Shown one piece after another: positions 7,478-15,342 of a stretch of DNA of 19,140 bases. How positions within the stretch are numbered: the first letter of the stretch is position 1; each line of letters begins with the position of its first letter. Location of the stretch: positions 1-19,140 of the forward strand of contig VBNP01000005.1 in assembly GCA_005877965.1 (NCBI GenBank). Reading direction: 5' to 3'. The notes beneath the pieces are model-generated. The model did not search any database. It was given only the letters and a program-made list of their open reading frames with translations, and was not told the DNA's origin. The stretch comes from Gammaproteobacteria bacterium. Lineage in GTDB: Bacteria > Pseudomonadota > Gammaproteobacteria > Steroidobacterales > Steroidobacteraceae. A program made the translations under genes and the position numbers.

Positions 7478-7505
7478 TGAAAATCCGCGTGTCGGTGGTT
7501 CGATT
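7478..7505 (+). repeat. 28-bp direct repeat, copy 2 (tRNA-Phe-derived)
   Basis: Identical to 136-163. Here the tRNA likeness ends with the repeat: no acceptor end or CCA follows, and the preceding bases do not continue an anticodon stem. It lies 86 bases before the TIR gene start, so it sits in that gene's upstream region. Confidence 0.8.
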
Positions 7506-7591
7506 TCCCTCGCGCGCGGCGCCCAGTTTGCGCAATCACACGCCGTAGTACATTCTGCGGCTTCAAGAAACAGCCACCCTCGAAGCACTCC

Positions 7592-9529
7592 GTGACCGAC
7601 GAATCTGGGCCTAAGGGCGACCCGGTTCCCGCCTCGGACGGGCATCGAGCCGTCTTCCTCAGCTACGCTTCGCAGGACACAGAAGCGGCGGCGCGGATCT
7701 GCACCAGCCTGCGCAACGCAGGTATTGAAGTGTGGTTCGACCAGAACGAACTGCGCGGCGGTGCTGCCTGGGACGCCGCGATCAAGAAACAGATCAGGAC
7801 CTGCGCCTTGTTCATCCCGATCATTTCCACAAATTCGCGCGCTCGCGGCGAGGGATATTTCCGGTTCGAATGGAAACTCGCGGTTGATCGCTCCCACCTG
7901 ATGGCTGCCGAGAAGGCATTTCTGCTGCCGGTCGCCATTGACGCCACCGATGAGGTCGACGCCTGGGTGCCCGAGAAGTTCCACGAAGTACAGTGGACGT
8001 GGCTGAGGGGCGGGGAGACCTCGCCCGCCTTCGTCGAGCGGGTGTCGCGACTGCTGGCGTTCGGTGGGTACATGCCGCCGGCTGGTGCAGCGCCCGCCCT
8101 CACGAGCCGGCCGATGGCGCCGGCAGTTCCGGCACCTCCGGTCGCGCAGAGTCCATGCTCGGAACAGTCGATCGCAGTGCTGCCGTTCGTAGACATGAGC
8201 CAGAACAAGGATCAGGAATACTTTTCGGACGGCCTGACGGAGGAACTCATCGGATTGCTCACGAGAGTTCCCGAACTGCGCGTGCCGGCCCGCACCTCCT
8301 GCTTCTACTTCAAGAGCAAGCAGGCGACGATTGCCGATATTGCGCGGGCGCTGAACGTCGCCCACGTGCTCGAAGGCAGCGTGCGCAAAGCCGGCAACAC
8401 GATGCGCATCGCGGTTCAGCTCATCCGCGCCGACAGTGGCTATCACCTGTGGTCGCAGACCTACGATCGCACGCTCGATGACATCTTCAAGGTGCAAGAC
8501 GAGATTGCCGGCTCGGTAGTGCGCTCATTGTGCGATGCCCTGCTGAGCGCCACGCTGCCGGCGCGGACCGCGGCGCTGAATTCCGAAGCCTATCAACTCT
8601 ACCTGCGCGGGCATTTTCATTGGAATCGACGCTCGCCGGAAGAGTTTAGAAAAGCCATAACATTCTTTCAGCAGGCGATTGGCGTTGATCCTGATTACGC
8701 CCTCGCGTTCACGGGACTGGCCGATTGCTACAGTCTGCTGCCCATCTACGACCGCGCGTCGCAGGCGACGGAAACGATGCCGCAAGCGAAAACGGCGATA
8801 CTGAGGGCGCTGGCGATTGACGATAACCTGGCGGAGGCGCACGCATCGCTGGGGTTGATACTTGCGATTTTCGATTTCGAATGGCTGGCGGCGGAACGAC
8901 AGTACCAGCGGGCGATCGAGCTCAGTCCCAATGCTCCCGTGCCGCACCAGTGGTACGGCGAACTGCTTGTCAATACCGGACGGTTCGATGCGGGACTCGC
9001 GCAAGGCCGCCACGCTGTCGACCTCGACCCCTTGTCACAAGTGGCCAATCTGGCGCTGGGAATTCAGTTGAATTCCGCGCGTCGCTATGACGAAGCCATC
9101 GCGCAACTGCAAAAGACTCTGACACTTGGCCGGAACTTTGCCGATACCAATTATTTCATGTTTGAAGCCTACGCCAACAAAGGGTTGTACCAGGAGGCGC
9201 TGGCGGCATATGCACGACAGAAGCAGCTGGATGGGGAGCCCGCAACAGAGGTGGCTGCGTTCAAGGAGGCGTTCGCCAAGGACTCATGGCCGGGATTTCT
9301 GCAGCTCCGGATCCGCTCTCTCGAAGCCCAGGGGCAACCGGATTGTAATGAACTTGCGTCTTTTTATGCCCGGATGGGCGACCTGGACCGTGCGTTTGCC
9401 TGGCTGGAGAAATCCTATGCGGGCAGAAGCGCCCGGCTGACTCACCTGAAGGTCGATGCCCGATACGATAACTTGCGCGCCGATCCGCGCTTCGCGGATA
9501 TGCTGCGCCGCGTTGGACTGGGAAGTTGA
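7592..9529 (+). CDS. TIR domain - TolB/FlgO-like domain - TPR protein
   Basis: A 645-aa protein in three parts. Residues about 19-150 form a TIR domain (AVFLSYASQD at 20-29, EVWFDQNELRGGAAWDAAI, then GYFRFEWKLAVDRS, where E93 is the candidate NAD-cleaving Glu). A Pro/Ala-rich linker (about 155-190) leads to a TolB/FlgO-like domain (about 193-310: SIAVLPFVDMS, EYFSDGLTEELIGLL, HVLEGSVRKAG, GYHLWSQTYDR). About five or six TPR-like repeats follow (330-560). There is no signal peptide or membrane helix. The last two parts are common in proteins that start with a class III cyclase or DNA-binding domain; here a TIR domain takes that place. The start is GTG with a weak ribosome site, and no other start preserves the TIR beta-A strand. 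It converges on a cyclase gene. Confidence 0.87.
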   Translation: MTDESGPKGDPVPASDGHRAVFLSYASQDTEAAARICTSLRNAGIEVWFDQNELRGGAAWDAAIKKQIRTCALFIPIISTNSRARGEGYFRFEWKLAVDRSHLMAAEKAFLLPVAIDATDEVDAWVPEKFHEVQWTWLRGGETSPAFVERVSRLLAFGGYMPPAGAAPALTSRPMAPAVPAPPVAQSPCSEQSIAVLPFVDMSQNKDQEYFSDGLTEELIGLLTRVPELRVPARTSCFYFKSKQATIADIARALNVAHVLEGSVRKAGNTMRIAVQLIRADSGYHLWSQTYDRTLDDIFKVQDEIAGSVVRSLCDALLSATLPARTAALNSEAYQLYLRGHFHWNRRSPEEFRKAITFFQQAIGVDPDYALAFTGLADCYSLLPIYDRASQATETMPQAKTAILRALAIDDNLAEAHASLGLILAIFDFEWLAAERQYQRAIELSPNAPVPHQWYGELLVNTGRFDAGLAQGRHAVDLDPLSQVANLALGIQLNSARRYDEAIAQLQKTLTLGRNFADTNYFMFEAYANKGLYQEALAAYARQKQLDGEPATEVAAFKEAFAKDSWPGFLQLRIRSLEAQGQPDCNELASFYARMGDLDRAFAWLEKSYAGRSARLTHLKVDARYDNLRADPRFADMLRRVGLGS

Positions 9530-9545
9530 TCGGCCGCAGCCACCG

Positions 9546-11114
9546 TCACGCCTTGTCGCCCAGCACGTTGTAGGCCGTGACGGGACGGTGCAATCCCTTG
9601 AGAGCCAGCTCACCCACCGATTCGAGCTCGAAGAGATCGTCGGTGGCGGCGAGCACGCGCTTGGAGACCAGAATCTGCCCGGGCTTGGCCTCACCACACA
9701 ATCGTGCCGCGAGATTGGTCACCGTACCGATTGCACCGTAGTCCCAGCGCCCCTCGTAGCCGATCGCGCCAATCGTGGCGTAACCCTGCGCGATTCCAAC
9801 GCCGAGTTCGAGCTCGTAGCCCATCTTGCGCCAGGAGACGATCATGTCGCCGACCCGCTTGCGCATCGCGAGGGCCATGCGGACCGTGCGTTCCGCCGCA
9901 TTGGGCACCGGCACGGGATCGTTGAAGAAAACCATCATGCCATCGCCGGTAAACCGCTCCAACGTGCCTTCGTGCTCCATGACAAGCCGACCCATTTCAG
10001 CGTGATACTCACGCAACACGCTCATGACTTCCTCGGGTTCGACGCTTTCCGCAAAAGCGGTAAAGCCACGCAGGTCGAGGAAGCAAACGGTCAGGTTGCG
10101 GCGGTGGGTTGCCAGGGGATCGTCCGCGCCACCGGCCACGATGAGTTCCGCAAGCTGCGGAGAAAAAAAGCGCTTGAGCCGCCCGAGACGATCGAGCAGC
10201 GCCACCTGCTCCTTGACGCGCTGCTCGAGCTTATGATTCCACTCGGCCAACTGCTGCAAATGCAGGGCTTCGCGGTCGCGTAAGCGTTTCTTTTCCAGGC
10301 ACGCGCCGATGCGCGCCCGCAGCAGCACCGGGTCGAAGGGCTTTGGCAGATAATCCTCGGCGCCCAGTTCGATGCAGCGCACGACGCTGTCCATTTCGTC
10401 CAGCGCCGATATCATGACGACCGGGATTTCCCGCAACGCCTCATCCGCAGTGAGCCGCTGCAACACCTCGTAGCCGCTCATCTCCGGCATGAGCACGTCG
10501 AGCAGCACCAGGTCGATGGGCTGCTGACGCAGCAGGGTGAGCGCATCCGGCCCGTTCGCCACCACTTGCACCCGGTGTCCCGCGCGTGCCAGCCGGCGGC
10601 TCAGCATCTCACGGTTCGCGGCGTTGTCATCGACCACCAGAATGTTTCCGGTTTCCCCGGTCGGCGCCGGGGCTACCGCGATTCGCGCCGTATCCGAGTC
10701 GGCGATCGGCGCGCTCGGCGGCGCGCTGACTCCGTCAGCGATCATGGTGTGCAAGGTATGCGCGGCACTGGCGATTCGATCGAGATCCTGGCCCACCTCT
10801 GCCGCGGCCATTTGCTGTGCCTGGGCCTTGAGCTCACCGACGACGGCGATGATGGAGCTTATGGGCCCGGACGCCTCGGTGCTGAGGCGGCGCAGATCGA
10901 TCTCATTGTCCTTGCGCGTGCGCGCGAGCACCTCATCGACGAGTAGCATCAGCTGCTGCGCATACTCGTGCAATTCGCGCAGCCTGGGCTCCATTCCCAC
11001 GATGCTTCCTTCGCTGGCGCTCTCAAGCAACATCTCGCTGTAACCGATGATGTGGTTCAGCGGCGTGTGCAGCTCGTGCCGCAGATGATTCAATGTCGTG
11101 CGATCGGTGGTCAC
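9546..11114 (-). CDS. HisKA-like helices - receiver - class III adenylate/guanylate cyclase
   Basis: The 522-aa soluble product makes a cyclic nucleotide. Residues 8-68 form a HisKA-like hairpin (LRHELHTPLNHIIGYSEML, candidate phospho-acceptor H13). A second helical pair at about 83-130 repeats the pattern, and no HATPase domain follows. A receiver occupies 157-275 (D162/D163, phospho-acceptor D206, S236, K258). A coiled coil (275-315) leads to the cyclase (340-520): metal-binding D347 (FLDLRGFT) and D391 (FTGDGMM), and transition-state N467 and R471 (NLAARL). The base-selecting Lys is replaced by R387 and the Thr/Asp by G460 (DYGAIG), so ATP or GTP preference cannot be read. It starts with GTG overlapping the upstream receiver's stop as GTGA and is the last gene of the operon. 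Confidence 0.9.
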   Translation of the reverse strand: MTTDRTTLNHLRHELHTPLNHIIGYSEMLLESASEGSIVGMEPRLRELHEYAQQLMLLVDEVLARTRKDNEIDLRRLSTEASGPISSIIAVVGELKAQAQQMAAAEVGQDLDRIASAAHTLHTMIADGVSAPPSAPIADSDTARIAVAPAPTGETGNILVVDDNAANREMLSRRLARAGHRVQVVANGPDALTLLRQQPIDLVLLDVLMPEMSGYEVLQRLTADEALREIPVVMISALDEMDSVVRCIELGAEDYLPKPFDPVLLRARIGACLEKKRLRDREALHLQQLAEWNHKLEQRVKEQVALLDRLGRLKRFFSPQLAELIVAGGADDPLATHRRNLTVCFLDLRGFTAFAESVEPEEVMSVLREYHAEMGRLVMEHEGTLERFTGDGMMVFFNDPVPVPNAAERTVRMALAMRKRVGDMIVSWRKMGYELELGVGIAQGYATIGAIGYEGRWDYGAIGTVTNLAARLCGEAKPGQILVSKRVLAATDDLFELESVGELALKGLHRPVTAYNVLGDKA

Positions 11115-11488
11115 ACCCGAGGTCCTTGATTGAGCAAGGTCTCGATTTTCCCCAATAGGCGCGGTAACTCGATCGGCTTGGTATCGAAGTCGTCACACCC
11201 CACGGCCAGGGCTTTATCGCGGTCGCTGGCCATGGTGTGAGCGGTCAGCGCCACGATCGGAATATGGCGGGTCTGCGGCGCCGCCCTGAGTCGTCGCGTT
11301 GCCTCCAGACCATCGATTCCCGGCAAAGTCACGTCCATCAGGATCAGCGCGGGCGCTTCGGCCTGAGCCATGGCGATGCCTGTTTCGCCATCGACAGCGG
11401 TCACGACCTCGTACCCTCGCTTGCGCAAGCGCCGCGACAACATATCGCGGTTGAGCTCGTTGTCCTCGATCAGCAGGATCTTCTTCAT
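11111..11488 (-). CDS. Single-domain response regulator (DivK/CheY-like), second of a pair
   Basis: A 125-aa stand-alone receiver: acidic pocket E8/D9, phospho-acceptor D52 (LILMDVTLP), T82 and K104 (DTKPIELPRLL). It has no output domain and so relays or buffers phosphate. It resembles the neighbouring receiver closely, sharing TRHIP, ALTA, KALA, GCDDFDTKPI and PRLL in register, which suggests tandem duplication. I start at ATG 11488. A longer form from TTG 11539 adds 17 residues with no family match, although it would shorten the gap to the upstream stop from 72 to 21 bases. A GGAGG sits 12 bases before 11488. The stop overlaps the cyclase start. Confidence 0.9.
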   Translation of the reverse strand: MKKILLIEDNELNRDMLSRRLRKRGYEVVTAVDGETGIAMAQAEAPALILMDVTLPGIDGLEATRRLRAAPQTRHIPIVALTAHTMASDRDKALAVGCDDFDTKPIELPRLLGKIETLLNQGPRV

Positions 11489-11560
11489 GCGCCGATCCCG
11501 CCTCCAACGGCCCAAACTCTCCGATCCGATGCGGGCCAAGGCCCGAATTTGCTCATAAGA

Positions 11561-11932
11561 TCATCCGCCTCGTGAGCCTGACAGCGCACGAATCTTCTCG
11601 AGCAGGCGCGGCATTACGATCGGTTTGGTGTCAAAATCGTCGCAGCCCGCAGCGAGCGCCTTCTCGCGATCGCCGGTCATCGCATTGGCCGTCAAGGCGA
11701 TGACGGGTATGTGCCGTGTCTGCTGTGCAGCCTTGATCTGGCGCGTCGCCGCCCAGCCATCCAGCACCGGCAGGCTCAGATCCATCAGAATCAGATCGGG
11801 CCGCTCGCTGGCAGCGAGCTGCACACCACTGGCGCCATCGCGCGCGATCACCACCGTATGCCCCTGGCGCTTGAGGCGGCTCTCCAGGACAAAGATGTTG
11901 TCCTCATTATCCTCTACATACAGGATCTTCAC
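11561..11932 (-). CDS. Single-domain response regulator (DivK/CheY-like), first of a pair
   Basis: A 123-aa stand-alone receiver: E7/D8 pocket, phospho-acceptor D51 (LILMDLSLP), T81 and K103 (DTKPIVMPRLL). It ends just after helix 5, with no output domain. The GTG start overlaps the TGA of the hybrid kinase by the GTGA arrangement, so translation is probably coupled. The kinase directly upstream is the obvious phosphate donor. Such stand-alone receivers, named DivK-like after the Caulobacter protein, carry phosphate between kinases or control them allosterically. Confidence 0.92.
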   Translation of the reverse strand: MKILYVEDNEDNIFVLESRLKRQGHTVVIARDGASGVQLAASERPDLILMDLSLPVLDGWAATRQIKAAQQTRHIPVIALTANAMTGDREKALAAGCDDFDTKPIVMPRLLEKIRALSGSRGG

Positions 11933-14790
11933 GCCAGAATCTCCTTGACCTTCGCATGCTGCCCGCGCTCGATCGACCGCGGCAGCATCCGACCCAGTTC
12001 ACGCAGCAGCTCCCCCAGCTCGGAGGCGTTTTTGCGCATGACCTGCGCGACGTATCCGTTCAGCTGCTTTTGATCCTCGACGCTCAGGTCCTTGGCCGTT
12101 AAAACCAGCACCGGAATGTCGCGCCATTCCGGACGCTGACGCATCTCGACCAGGAACTCGAACCCGTCCATCTCCGGCATCAGCAGGTCCAGTACGATAA
12201 CGTCCGGACACGATTCGGTGAGCTGTTGCAGCGCGAAGCGGCCATTGCTCGCTCCCGCGACCTGCCATTTCTCCTGCTCGAGCACGCGTCGCACGCTCTC
12301 GCGCATGATCTCATCGTCGTCCACCAGCAGGACCTTGCGTGCGATCGGACTGCTGATGTCCTGCAGCAGGCTGACGAGCCGCTCGCGGTCGATCGGCTTA
12401 GTCATGTATTCCGTCGCGCCGAGCGAGTAGCCGCGGCTGCGGTTGTCCTCGATGGTCACCAGCACTACCGGAATGTCTGCGAGCTGCGGATCGCCCTTGA
12501 GCGCCGCCAGCACCGTCCAGCCATCCAGGTCCGGCATATTGATGTCGAGCGTGATCGCCGCCGGGTGCGGTTCGCGCGCCAGTTGCAAGCCCTGCCGGCC
12601 CCCGTTTGCGGTGCGAACCACGAATCCCTCGCGCTCCAGGTAGCGCGCCATCACCTCGCATACGGTCTGGTCGTCATCGATGACCAGGACGAGCGAGCCC
12701 CTGACCGGTTTCATCGACACCCGCGCAGGACGCACCCGACGTAACAGCGGCGCCGGCTGGACGGCCTCGATCCGGGCGGGCAGGCGGATGGTGAATGTCG
12801 AACCCTTGCCCAATTGGCTCTCGACGGTAATCTCTCCGCCCATCATCTGGCAGAAACGGCGGCTGATCGCGAGGCCAAGCCCGGTGCCGCCGTACTTGCG
12901 GGTGGTCGAGGGATCGGCCTGCACAAATTCCTGGAATAGCCGGCCTATCTGCTCGGACGACATCCCGATGCCGGTATCACGGACGGCCATCGTAATCTCT
13001 TCGCCGCCCTTGCCCATGACTCGCGCCACATCGACCGTCACACTGCCGTGCTCGGTGAACTTGCTTGCGTTGCTCACGAGATTGAGGAGCGCCTGGCGGA
13101 TTCGCGTCTGGTCGGCATGCATCTCGCCGATATCCTGCGGACAATGGACGATGATTTCGTTGCCGTTCTTCGCCGCCGCGGGGCCGATCGTGGCGAGCAC
13201 CTCGTCCACCAGCGGCGCGATGGCGAATGTCTCGACATGCATGTCCATCCTGCCGGCTTCGATTTTCGACAGATCCAGAATGTCGTTGATGAGTTCCAGC
13301 AGATGATGCGCCGCACGCAGTACGCGCTCCAGCGGTTCGAGTTCCTCGGCGTGCTTCAGCTCGCGCGCATCCTCATGCAACATCTCCGTCAAGCCGATGA
13401 TCGCATTCAGTGGCGTGCGCAGCTCGTGCGACATATTCGCCAGGAACTGCGATTTGAGCTTGCTCGCCTCCGCCAGCTGCTCACTCTTCGCCTGGCTTTC
13501 CTTGAATAGTCGGGCGTTCTCGATGGCCATGACCGATTGCGAGGCCAGCGTTTGCAGCAGCTTCACGATGGAGGGCGCGAATTCGCCCGCCACTTTGCGG
13601 CGGATCACCAATGCGCCAGTCACGTGCTCGTCGCGCAGCAGCGGTACCGCAATCACCGCGCGGATTCCGTCGTGCAGCCAGAGGACGCTGACCCTTTGGG
13701 ACAATTCGACGTCCGTCACCTGAACCGGCGCGCGGTTTACCGCGCACATGCCCACCGGACCGTCCCCCAGGCCGATGCGCGAGCCGCGCAGGGTTTCGAT
13801 CATTTCGTCGCTGACGCCAAAGTTTGCGCGCGGATCGAATACCCCATCGGCCGCGTCGAACTGGTAGAGGGTGCCCGAATCCGCATCCGCCAGGCCCACC
13901 GAGCGGGCGATGACGGTTGCCAGCACCGTCTCGAGGTCAAGAGATGAGCTCACCGCCTGGCCCACCTCGTTCAGTGCCTGCAGCTCTGCCACCGAGCGCA
14001 TCAGCTCGCGCGTGCGCGCCTCGACCTCCGAGGTACGTTCGGCGACACGTTGTTCCAGTCTGCGCTGATCCTCCTCAATCTCGAGCTGCGACTGACGCAA
14101 CTTCTCGCTCATCATGCGTAGCGAGGCGAGCAGGTTCCCGAGATCGCGCTTCGGCGGCTGGTCCGAAGCTGGGGCGAATTTGCCCGCCGCGATTCGCCCG
14201 GCGAGATCCACGGCGGCGTTGAGCGGTTCGGTAACGCCCGTGATCATGCTGTAGATGAACCAGGCGGCAATCAGCAGCGTGAACACGGTTGCAGCCGCTA
14301 CGACTTTGCTCTGGCGCCGTGCTGAGTAGATGGCCTGCGAGATGGCCTCGCTGCTCGCCTTCTCGTAACCCTCATCGAGCGTGCGAATTGCCTCGCGCGT
14401 CCGCCTGACTTGGGGCTGCAGCGCCAGCAGCCGGTCGACCGGCATGGCAACCGAGATCTGGCCCGCCAGGGCCTGCAGAGCTGTTGCGGCGGGCGCCGCG
14501 CCCGGGTCCTTGCTTCGCAATGCGGCGGCCGACGCCGCCGATTGTCGCAGGGCCTCATACGCACGCTGGCCCAGGCTGCCCATATCCACGGCGTCCGCGG
14601 CATGCGTCATGAACGACTCGAAGCCGTCCTTCGTCGCCCGCGACAGGCCATGGCGTACGACGACGCTCTCAACCGCAGCAGTGCGTCGCAGGTCAGAGAC
14701 CGCCTGGTAGAACAGCACCAGCGTGAATGGAGCGATGATGATCACGAACTGCGCAAAGATGCGCAGGTTCAATTGTTTTACTTTGATCAT
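11929..14790 (-). CDS. Membrane hybrid histidine kinase (HAMP-GAF-HisKA-HATPase-REC-REC)
   Basis: A 953-aa inner-membrane sensor kinase. Transmembrane helices lie at about 12-32 and 163-183, enclosing a roughly 130-residue periplasmic helical sensor. HAMP (about 180-235) and a coiled coil (235-275) follow, then GAF (285-425), HisKA with H455 (MSHELRTPLN), and HATPase_c with N574, D605 (DTGIGM) and GGTGLGL at 634-640. Two receivers come last: REC1 (700-810, D749, K798) and REC2 (818-935, D868). In REC2 the usual KP is read as RKN around K920. All kinase boxes are intact. An in-frame TTG at 14820 would add 10 residues; ATG 14790 begins right before the first helix. It is the first gene of a four-gene minus-strand operon and the only complete kinase in it. 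Confidence 0.93.
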   Translation of the reverse strand: MIKVKQLNLRIFAQFVIIIAPFTLVLFYQAVSDLRRTAAVESVVVRHGLSRATKDGFESFMTHAADAVDMGSLGQRAYEALRQSAASAAALRSKDPGAAPAATALQALAGQISVAMPVDRLLALQPQVRRTREAIRTLDEGYEKASSEAISQAIYSARRQSKVVAAATVFTLLIAAWFIYSMITGVTEPLNAAVDLAGRIAAGKFAPASDQPPKRDLGNLLASLRMMSEKLRQSQLEIEEDQRRLEQRVAERTSEVEARTRELMRSVAELQALNEVGQAVSSSLDLETVLATVIARSVGLADADSGTLYQFDAADGVFDPRANFGVSDEMIETLRGSRIGLGDGPVGMCAVNRAPVQVTDVELSQRVSVLWLHDGIRAVIAVPLLRDEHVTGALVIRRKVAGEFAPSIVKLLQTLASQSVMAIENARLFKESQAKSEQLAEASKLKSQFLANMSHELRTPLNAIIGLTEMLHEDARELKHAEELEPLERVLRAAHHLLELINDILDLSKIEAGRMDMHVETFAIAPLVDEVLATIGPAAAKNGNEIIVHCPQDIGEMHADQTRIRQALLNLVSNASKFTEHGSVTVDVARVMGKGGEEITMAVRDTGIGMSSEQIGRLFQEFVQADPSTTRKYGGTGLGLAISRRFCQMMGGEITVESQLGKGSTFTIRLPARIEAVQPAPLLRRVRPARVSMKPVRGSLVLVIDDDQTVCEVMARYLEREGFVVRTANGGRQGLQLAREPHPAAITLDINMPDLDGWTVLAALKGDPQLADIPVVLVTIEDNRSRGYSLGATEYMTKPIDRERLVSLLQDISSPIARKVLLVDDDEIMRESVRRVLEQEKWQVAGASNGRFALQQLTESCPDVIVLDLLMPEMDGFEFLVEMRQRPEWRDIPVLVLTAKDLSVEDQKQLNGYVAQVMRKNASELGELLRELGRMLPRSIERGQHAKVKEILA

Positions 14791-15079
14791 TGGGACGGTG
14801 CCCCCCCGGGCGCCGAGCAAACGCCTGCCATCCCCGCAAAACGGACAAGCAATTTCTACGCGGTGCGCAGCGGGCCGTCAATCGCACGGCGCCTATCGCC
14901 GCCACGATCCCGGGTGCCTTCGCGTCAGGACAGAGTCGTCATAACAAGGCGCTCGACACGAGCGCTGGCCGGCGTGCCTGGCTCGGTGGCGAGGCGTGAG
15001 GCAGCGATTCCCATGTCGGTAGAGGATGCCCCTCTGCGTTCGAGGTTCTCTCGGATGCTCCGCAAACGCTCGCCACCCA

Positions 15080-15107
15080 TTACAATTGTCAAGCTTCAGC
15101 TTATGAT
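15080..15107 (+). promoter_or_regulatory. Possible sigma-70 promoter facing right
   Basis: TTACAA (15080-15085) and TATGAT (15102-15107) are separated by 16 bases in an AT-richer patch of otherwise GC-rich DNA. The nearest intact gene downstream is the patatin gene, more than 500 bases away, so its target is unclear. Confidence 0.25.
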
Positions 15108-15312
15108 GCGAACACAGTAATTTCACTGAGAATTTAAGGCCGCGCACCTCAAAGACGAGCACTCCCGGGTCTCCACCTGCCGCGCGGTGAGGCACGCGAG
15201 ATCGATCTGCGGGTCTTCGGACTTGGGCTGCGGGTGGGATTTACCCTCACGCGCGAGACGCCGCCGCGAATCCTGCGCCAGCGCCTGCGACGCAACCTGC
15301 CGATCGCTTTCA

Positions 15313-15342
15313 CTACCGCCCGAGGAGCTACCGCCCGAGGAG
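15313..15342. repeat. Perfect tandem duplication of a 15-bp unit
   Basis: CTACCGCCCGAGGAG occurs twice head to tail (15313-15327 and 15328-15342). Read on the minus strand each unit encodes Leu-Leu-Gly-Arg-stop, so the last codons and the stop of the minus-strand frame ending at 15328 are duplicated. Confidence 0.85.

Larger units (their letters stand above)
7139..7591. other. Intergenic region upstream of the TIR protein (453 bases)
   Basis: No reading frame here is convincing. The left part (about 7140-7320) is very GC-rich and featureless to my eye. The right part is more AT-rich and holds two short palindromes (7382-7395, 7409-7418), a weak promoter-like pair TTTACA (7428-7433) and TAGCTT (7452-7457) 18 bases apart, and the second copy of the 28-bp tRNA-derived repeat (7478-7505). 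Confidence 0.6.

Noticed and set aside
7448..8497. Minus-strand frame of 349 codons
   Set aside because: Antisense to the TIR and TolB/FlgO-like domains, with no domain pattern.
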